NCBI RefSeq assembly: GCF_029867415.1
Contig: NC_081185.1
Span: forward strand, 111,463,617 to 111,527,616
Length of the DNA stretch: 64,000 nt
Direction of reading: 5' to 3'
Origin: Vicia villosa
Taxonomy: Eukaryota; Streptophyta; Magnoliopsida; Fabales; Fabaceae
The notes below the pieces were generated by a model. The model was not told where the DNA came from. It ran no database searches and was given only the letters and a program-made list of their open reading frames with translations. This document shows positions 56,470 to 64,000 of this stretch, in pieces. The stretch's first letter is position 1; every line of letters begins with the position of its first letter. The position numbers were made by a program, and so were the translations under genes.

Positions 56470-57112
56470 TTAACACCACTTTCTACATCAAATACCTACA
56501 CTGTATATACTGTTCACCATATTCATATAGTGAACAGTGTTTTTATTAAAATAATATTATTTTTAAAAAATATAATTATTTTTTAAAAAATATTTAATTT
56601 TAAATTTAATTTTATAACAAAAATATAAGGTTGTGTCATAAACCAACTTCACAATTGTATTAACCATAAAAATATACGTTATTAACCACTTATTTTACTT
56701 ATAATTCATTAACCACTTTCAGTACTTCATTAACCAATAAAATACTTAGTATTAACCATGTTATGACACTAAATTTTAAATGTATTAACCAATTTTTATA
56801 CTCTATTAACCAACTTTATTTTACTATTTAATTTATGTTTGAGAATTCATTAACCATGTTATGAGCTATATTAACCAGCTTTATACAAACTATTAACCAA
56901 AGTCTGAACGATGTATATATTTACTTTTTATATCAGAATATATATTAACCAAACTTTGAACCATATTAACCAAGTTTTAATATTTCATTAACCAAAAGTA
57001 ATTTTAAAGAAAATAAAAATATATATAAAAAATTTAAAATAATAATAAAAACACTGTTCACGTATTTGTGAATAGTGTATTGGGTGTAGGTGTATGAAAT
57101 TGGTGTCATGAT
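56470..57112. mobile_element. MITE with an internal array of ATTAACCA words
   Basis: The left end ACACCACTTTCTACATC is inverted relative to the right end AAATTGGTGTCATG. A second inverted pair, ACTGTTCAC and GTGAACAGT-like words, lies just inside each end. The core carries 13 copies of ATTAACCA between 56659 and 56994, all on one strand. It has no coding frame. Confidence 0.7.
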
Positions 57113-57165
57113 ATCATTTCTCTTAGTTTGGTTGTAATCTTCTATAAATATCTCTTTAATGAATT

Positions 57166-57629
57166 AGGGCCCGTTTATTTTGACTTTTTTTAAAAATGAT
57201 TTTAAAGTGTTATCAAATTTTGTGAAAAAAAAATTTATAAAGACACTTTTTATAAAAGTTTTAAATTAAAATTTTGTTTGAATAGTCATTCTTATAAAAA
57301 TATGATTTTAGGTATTTCATCTATTTATGGGAAAAAAATTTGAATATCAAAATTTCAAAAAAATCACTTAATTTTGAAGCTATTTCAAATAGATTTTCAT
57401 AAAAATCATTTTTGAAATACAACTTTAAAAAAAAAAAATTAGATTTTGACAAAGTTTTGATCTTCAATAATCTATGTTTATGTTATAGGAAGTCAAAATT
57501 AGTGTGTCATTTTAAAAAAAGCGAATATAAAAAAACTTGTAATATTTTGAAAAACGGTTTTGGAAAATCTATTTTCAAAAATACAAAGAAAAAATCTATT
57601 TTTTAAAGCTGAAAGAAACAAGCCCTTAA
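57166..57629. mobile_element. MITE with GGGCCCGTTTATTTT ends
   Basis: TAGGGCCCGTTTATTTTGAC at the left is inverted as CTGAAAGAAACAAGCCCTTA at the right. The core is AT-rich with long A and T runs. The ends resemble the GGGCCTGTTTG class of plant hAT-type MITEs. Confidence 0.65.
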
Positions 57630-57633
57630 TCAA

Positions 57634-57636
57634 CTC

Positions 57637-57694
<58 letters not shown>
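57634..57694. repeat. (TC)n-(AC)n microsatellite
   Basis: A TC run joins an AC run, about 60 bp in all. Confidence 0.95.
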
Positions 57695-57695
<1 letters not shown>

Positions 57696-57739
57696 ATTCG
57701 ATTCGTGTTAATTGTGTTTCTTGTTCCAACATCTAGCAT

Positions 57740-58725
57740 CTACATCATAGTTCAGTGAAAACATCATGTAGTTTTTCCAAGCCTAAGTGTACGAAGATGT
57801 TCTCCATCCCAACTGAACGCATCGTTGCAAATATTATTGTTCTTGATGCAAAGAATTATGATTAGTGATGCAAGTAGATGAAAGCGATGTTTGGTTATCA
57901 AGATGTTCTAGAAGTGTTTCAGAAAGATGTTAATCTAATTGAAGTTGATGCAACGTACTACTTCACAATAGGACCCACATAAGGAAGAGAAGACCGAAGA
58001 TTTCAAAGCTTTGTATCCAATCATCAGTGTGTTGATACTGATGATTTTGAGAAGGTTATTGATTGTGTAACCTCAAAGCAAGCTTTGGAAATTATATAAA
58101 AAAAAACTTATGCAGGGGCTGATAAAACAAAGGTGGTGAGGTTACAAAGTCACAAGAGTCAGTTGGAATTAATTCAGATGGAAGATAAGGAAACTCTTAA
58201 TGAATATGAAACAAGAATCACAAGATTAATGAATCAAATTAAGACATGTGAAAAGACAATCACTCAGTAGTATATGGTTGGAAAAATCTTGAGATCTTTA
58301 TCATCAAAATTTAATAATGTGGTAGTAGAAATTGAAGAGTCCAAGGATATTTCGGTAATGAGCAAATAAGAACTACAAAGTTGTCATGAGGCACATGAAC
58401 AGAGGATGGATGAGCAATATGTTGGCAAGGAAAAGTCTGAAATTGCATTGCAGGCCCATTTTAGTGTAAGTGACAAGAAAGTGAAGGGAAAGTGGCCAGT
58501 TAACATAGGTAGAGGGAACTATCACAATAATGGTTATGGGGATATTTAGAATTCTAACAATTCAACATTCCAAAAGGCAGAAAGTAGTAATAACAGAGGT
58601 GGTAACAATAAGGGAAAAGGTGGAAAGATGAAGTTTGATAAGAGCAATGTCCAATGCTACAATTATCAAAAGTTTGGACACTTTGCTAATCAATGTTATG
58701 AAAGTGATGAAGCATAGATGTGTAG
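57740..58725 (+). pseudogene. Copia gag relic
   Basis: The translation gives DUF4219/UBN2-type gag pieces: VLDAKNYD, MKAMFGYQDVLEVFQ, KLQ-like spacing, EYETRITRLMNQIKTCEK, ILRSLSSKFNNVVVEIEES and a final knuckle CYNYQKFGHFANQC. At least six in-frame stops are present. No protease or polymerase follows. Confidence 0.8.
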
Positions 58726-58812
58726 CAACAACTGCTAGCAGGGAGGAATGGATTTAGCATTATGGGCTTTGGCATCTATGTGTCATATATCTAAATACTA
58801 TGTAGAAAAATA

Positions 58813-60590
58813 CACTACTATAAATAATATATTTCATGACAAAGCTTTCACTTCATACATTGAAAATCTGAGGTCAGATTAACCTGAAACGCACCATTTA
58901 TTTATTTAATTAAAAATTAAATTCTATACCTCGATTTTACGCAAAACCGACATAAAATATTACTTAGGGTTTGAGTTTCGATTCGAAGCTCCTATAATTT
59001 TATGTTTTACTTAGAACCAAAAAGGCGCATTTATTTTATAAATCATCTTATCCCTTGGTTTTCTATAAAACCAATATAAAATGTTGATTAATATTTTATT
59101 TAATTAAATTGAACCCAGTTTTTACCTTGATTATGTTCCCTCGGTTTTTACAAAAAGTGAGATGAAAACTCTAAACAATATTTTATTCATTCATCATAAT
59201 GTTATGTCTCATTCACTTTTTGCGTCATAGCGTACGAAAGAAACACTATTCTTCTCTAGTGAACGAAAGGAACAACGTTCTTCTCCACCTAAAAAAAGTG
59301 AAACACCATTCTTCATCTTTTCCAAGGAGGAATGAAACTCGAACCTCAAACCAACATTTTTCTTTGAGTCTCTCATCACATTTATGGCATATATAAATTT
59401 CTCCATGATTGTTGTTGTTGTTTCCATCGTTGATGTTGTTGTTGTTGTTTCCTTCGTCGTCGCCGTTGTTATTGTTATGGTTATGGTTTTTAGACTTAAG
59501 GTATAATATAGTATTATTTTTCAGGTATTTTTAGTTGTTATTATTGTTATTGAGATGGAATGTTCATTTTTGTTGATTGTGTACTATTTTTTATTTTATT
59601 TTCAGAAGTTGTATGTGATTATGGATCATAGTTGGATGAAAGCTAATCGAGTAAGTAAAGAGTATGAGAATTGAGTGATTCCATTTTGTTGAATTCGCGG
59701 AAAAAAACATTCCTCACAATAATGAGATTTGTTGGCGTCCTTGTAAAAAGTGCCGAGATATGCAAAAACATCCAAGGGATGTTATATTCAATCATTTAGG
59801 TTGTGATTGAATTATTCGAAACTATACGAAATGAGTATAGCATGGTGAAGTCATAAAAAATGACATGCGTCAATAGAGTTAAAGTTGATGGATATATGAA
59901 TGATACTCTAGAAGACATGATCCGTGATATTGGAGTAGATGTTTTTAAGTAAGCTCGTATGGAAGATACTTTACAAAGAGACATGGAAGAATCATTATAT
60001 CAGGGATGCAAAATATTTATTAGATTGTCAACTGTGTTAAGACTATTTAATCTTAAGGAAAGAGTGGGTGGACGTATAGAAGTTTAACTAAATTTCTTAA
60101 ATTGTTGCAAGAAATGCTTCCAAAAGATAACACATTGCCGAACCGTAGTTATGAGGACAAGAAGATATTATTTCCAATGAATTTGGAATATGTCAAAATA
60201 CAGGCATGTCGTAATGATTGCATATTATATAGGAAAAAGTATGAAAACTTGAAGGAGTGTGCAAGGTGTGGAGAGTCACGCTACAAGCAGAAGGACAATG
60301 GTGCTAAAGATGATGTTTGGTGTAACTAGAAAGGGTGTTGCTTCCAAGGTGATGTGGTACCTGCCGATAATTCAAAGGTTCAAGAGACTATTTGCTAATG
60401 TAAATTATGCAAAGAATACTATATGTCATGCAAATAAAAGATTATATGATGGAGAAATTTGGCATGTAGTTGATTTAATGCAATGGAAGAAAATTGATTC
60501 GTTGTTTCCAGATTTTTCCCTTGAGCCAAAGAACCTTAAACTTGAACTTTCCACCGAATGAATGAACCCGTTTAATAATTTGAGTACTAA
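58813..60590 (+). mobile_element. CACTA (En/Spm) relic with decayed transposase
   Basis: A CACTACTATAAATAATAT terminus at 58813 fits a CACTA left end. From 59621 a transposase-associated domain can be followed (MDHSWMKANRVSKEYE, RPCKKCRDMQKHPRDV, FNHLGCD). TNP2 motifs follow (YQGCKIFIRLSTVLRLFNLK, LPKDNTLPNRSYEDKKIL, CRNDCILYRKKYENLKEC, PIIQRFKRLFAN, WHVVDLMQWKKIDSLFPDF). Stops and shifts are frequent, and the right end is missing. Confidence 0.8.
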
Positions 60591-60710
60591 CATACTTGAT
60601 GACATGTTCTTCTCATAATTTAATAATCTATTTCTGAGAACTCTAGCCTCCAAGACAGCAGCCCATTGCTCATTGAAATTTGTAAGGTCCCAACAATTCA
60701 TCACAAAAGT
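60590..60710 (-). mobile_element. Tiny LINE fragment
   Basis: The minus-strand words MNCWDLTNFNEQWAAVLEAR and VLRNR resemble the CWN...DWARVLRARIIKNG segment of the LINE at 5560-10910 (near 9310-9370). Only about 120 bp remain. Confidence 0.45.
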
Positions 60711-61500
60711 ATTTTGAAAGCATATTAAAAAGCCCCACTTTTCAAAATGGAAAACAGATTAGTAAAAACCTCCAATAATGTATCTACATCATCAACGCAA
60801 TTATCTAATTAGTTATCTTTTCCAAAACATGAATCGGAGAACATTTGCTTAAACATAATATTAATTATTCATGATTATAATGAAATATATGTTCATTTAA
60901 TATTTCAAAGAAGAAAAAAACAAGAAATAAAGATACTTTTCATATTCTATTTCAAATCAGTTTCCATTCGTCACATTCAAATACTAATACCAATTACATC
61001 AACAAAATATAGAATTTTGAAGTGGGAATATTTAATTCCAATGAACAAGAGGAGGAATGCTATGCTTACACCAAAATTTTACACCTTATCTTACACCAAC
61101 TAAAATACAACAAAATTATGTATTCATTTACTTGGAAAAAGTGCAAAAAATAATTATTTAATAAATAAATAAAAACTAAACCGTATGATATACGGTGTAG
61201 TTGTCACGTTTTTGGTGTATATATATCAATTCTCGAACAAGAGTGGTGATGATCACAGTTTCAATGCGGAACTTTTTTTAATGAAGGTACTTTTTTGTAG
61301 CCATATAAATCAACATAAACATGATTTTTTTTTTATACACATAATCATAATTTATTGGATACTTGTTGTTTTTTAAGAAATCAACATAAACATGAATATT
61401 TTTTTTTTGGTTATAGAGAATCATACATTATTGGATACTTGAAAATCACTTAATAATATTACAAAAGAATCACATGTTTGTTTTTCGATAACAATAGCAT
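60711..61500. other. Downstream flank of the subtilase, with a MITE-like segment
   Basis: No gene is seen. About 61056-61235 has loosely inverted TTACACCAAAA and TTTTTGGTGTATA ends and may be a short MITE. The stretch next to 61504 is the probable 3' untranslated region. Confidence 0.35.
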
Positions 61501-61503
61501 AGT

Positions 61504-63781
61504 TTACGATGTTAAGTGTACGATGATTGGACTCTTGACATTGTGGATGCCATCTGACCAAACAAGTGACGATGAAAACAGGGTTTGACTTTGTCCTACA
61601 GTCCCAACAGCTGTGACGACAAATGATTGTGTCTTTTCTAATGATTTGAATGAAAGAAAATTTGGTTCCACTGTAATCTTGACATTTGGAATAGGAGTGA
61701 CAATAGCTTTGTAGGTTGCATTAGGAGAGCCAACATTTGTAACTGTTCTAGGAAACTTGATATTGAAAGGTTTTTGAGGCGCAACATGAATCACTAGTGC
61801 AGGATAATTTAGATCTTTTACTAACAATGGGTTAGAAGTTCCACGACAACTTGAGTTATCGCCACTAACTTGTTTAATTTTTTCATCATCATAACCATAA
61901 TTGCAAAGCATTTGCACATAGTCGTCTTTAGTGATGTTATAAATAAGTCCTGGGTTAACAGCTAGTCGCGGATTGACATTCCCTGATCCATAAGAAAACT
62001 CCCCAGCCAAATCATTATAAGTTCCATTCACAGGTTTTGCTGTGGTCATGATAGCAGATTTTATAGCCGCAGGTGACCAATTTGGATGAAATGATTTCAC
62101 ATATGCAGCGATTGCGGAAATGTGGGGACATGCCATAGAGGTTCCAGAATCTATGTTATAACCAACCTTTCTCGTGTCACCAAAACCAGAAGATGGAGGG
62201 GCTAGAGGTGAATATGCAGCCAAGATATCCACTCCCGGGGCACTTATATCTGGTTTCATAATAACTGGAACCACTGAATTTGGACCACGAGAAGAGAAAG
62301 AAACAACTCTAGGAGCAGTTGTATCATGTAAGATCTCGCTCTTCAAAATTTCAGCTTCAGGGGATCTAGTGGATTCTGTGTAAGATTGAACAAGATCAAA
62401 GTCTTTCGAATTCAAGTTAGTTGAAGGCATCTCAGAGACAAAAGCCACATCATTTAGAGACTCTTCAACATTTGAGACTATACCATATGCACCACTTTGA
62501 AAAACTAAATCTTCAAACCCTCGTGATTCACACAAAACAATCTTACCTTCCGCCAATGTCTTATTTAAGCCATTTGAGCAAGTACCCTTAGTTATTGGAA
62601 CTTTTGTGCCATTTGAGGGGAAAGTGTTAACTGAACTACCAATTAGAGTCTTTCCATTTCCAAGAATAAGCTTACTAATGAATTTACGATCTATGGTAGT
62701 TGCTGCAACACTAAATAACCAAGGTGCTACACTCATAGTAGTACTTACGCCAGGACCACTATTTCCTGCAGAATGTGATGTGAGTATTCCATTCTCCATG
62801 GCATGAAAAGAACCAATGGCAATAGCATCATCCAAAAAATCTAGTGCATCTCGACCCCCAACTGAGAGTGAGATGATATCAACACCATCAGCAATGGCAT
62901 CATCAAATGCACCTAATATACTAGAACCACCACATTTACCATTTGCACCACATAATTTATACATTGCAATCCTTGAAGATGGGACTCCACCTCTTACGGT
63001 TCCTTTTGCAAGATCAAAAAAACTCACACCCTGCACCTCTCTTCCCGCTGCAGTTGATGCTGTGTGAGTTCCATGACCAACCTCGTCTCTTACACTATCC
63101 CCATCACCATAAGATCGTGCTCCAATGAGTTTGTTATTGCAAGTGAAGTTAGAACCACCTTTACAAACTCCCTTCCACTTTTTTGGAATTGGACCAAGAC
63201 CTAATCAATCATACAAATTTAATCACCTTAATAAATAAATACACTCAACTTATAAATATTATTAATCTTCTAATCATTTACTTTTTTTTCCTACTCTATA
63301 AACTTTGACATATAAAATTTATACCTTTGTCGTTAAAACTTTCAGATTCTGGCCATATTCCACTATCAATGACTCCAACTATTAAGTCACTCTCAATAAT
63401 CGGATCTCTTTTGATTTTTTGAGGAAATCCAAGAAAATTCCACGATCGTGTCGTTTGTAGGTAAAAGTTTTGATTTGGAAACACCGAGACGACACCTTTC
63501 ATGTTAAGAAGTTTTTCTCTTTGTTGATCATTGAGTATTGCAGCAAAACCATTGAAACTTCTCTTATAACTTCTAATTAAGAGATTTTTTATGTCACCCC
63601 CATCAAAGACTTGTTGCAACATGTTCAAATGATGAGAGGTTGGAGAATATGATTCTTCTTTAGGAAGTGAGCCCATGTATACAATGTATTCATTACCAAT
63701 TTGAGTGGCCTCACAAGCCAAAAAACTCATTGAGGACAAAACTAAAGCAAACAAGAATTGAAAAACATTATTCTTAGCCAT
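61504..63781 (-). CDS. Subtilisin-like serine protease (cucumisin-like), 2 exons
   Basis: This is a secreted subtilase of the plant S8 family. Exons 63325-63781 and 61504-63200 join in phase across a GT-AG intron of 124 bp to give 717 residues, close to the usual 730-760. It has a signal peptide (about 1-25), an inhibitor I9 propeptide (YIVYMGSLPKEESYSPTSHH, to about 110) and the catalytic triad: Asp in VIDSGIWPES (about 139), His in GHGTHTAS (about 197) and Ser in GTSMACPH (about 506). The oxyanion Asn is in AGNSGP (about 296). A protease-associated insert and a C-terminal Fn3-like domain (RTVTNVGSPNATYKA) follow. No break is seen. A single intron is fewer than I expect for cucumisin-like genes. 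Confidence 0.93.
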
Positions 63782-64000
63782 TGTTTGTAGTTTAGAAATG
63801 ATGAATAGTTAGTTCAAAGCTCAAACCCAAATTATTATATAAAAAACAGAAAAAGACCAAATTATATCTTCTATTCTATTATAGTAATTTGCTTGGGTAT
63901 TATCTTTAATATAAAATCGCGAATTAAAGAGGCCAAATCTGTTTTATAATATAAATGGAATTCAAAGTTTTGAATGCCCTTAATTTGCGTCAATATTTTT
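63782..64000 (-). promoter_or_regulatory. Upstream region of the subtilase
   Basis: A minus-strand TATATAAT box lies at 63834-63841, about 55 bp before the ATG. The rest is AT-rich. No other element is recognised. Confidence 0.55.

Overview
This window is nuclear DNA from a flowering plant. It is almost certainly a legume of the temperate (Pisum/Vicia/Lathyrus/Medicago/Trifolium-like) group. The evidence is GT-AG introns, AT-rich intergenic DNA, two double-headed Bowman-Birk inhibitor genes, a small two-exon defensin-like gene, and dense nested plant retrotransposons. Species cannot be fixed from the sequence alone.

Host genes are few and widely spaced. They are: a complete brassinosteroid-signalling (BSK3-like) kinase at 2457-5116 (+, ten exons reconstructed here); an intact defensin-like secreted peptide at 25326-25638 (+), with a dead duplicate at 16111-18086; a Bowman-Birk inhibitor at 30675-30992 (-) and a second one at 55758-56078 (+); and a complete subtilisin-like protease at 61504-63781 (-, two exons). 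Everything else recognised is mobile or repetitive.

Layout. 5560-10910: 5'-truncated L1-type LINE just downstream of BSK, with a 10-bp target duplication and intact ORF2. About 11640-14847: TIR-bounded element carrying a plant-mobile-domain (PMD) gene with two nonsense codons and ten copies of a 20-bp palindrome. 15217-26075: direct segmental duplication of the defensin-like locus. Its first copy was hit by a small copia element (itself hit by a GC-rich MITE), a CACTA element carrying pieces of two host genes (TAP46-like and UBA2-like), another MITE and a LINE fragment. 26700-29290: copia relic split by a solo LTR. 31730-34240: decayed LINE. 34930-36612: 69-bp satellite organised as a 483-bp seven-monomer higher-order repeat. 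38640-44480: decayed copia element with an inserted LTR-like block. 45153-55729: a young, complete Ty3/gypsy element of the Tat/Retand type with near-identical LTRs, a 1960-aa gag-pol ORF and a spliced antisense ORF. 56470-60710: MITEs, a copia gag relic and a CACTA transposase relic.

The most striking relationship is at the right. The Tat element sits in the 5' leader of the second Bowman-Birk gene, with a GTAAC duplication on each side. The TATA box is therefore at 45099 and the ATG at 55758, so an intact coding sequence is separated from its promoter by 10.6 kb. All identities come from reading motifs by eye. No database search was run, and boundaries given as approximate are approximate.
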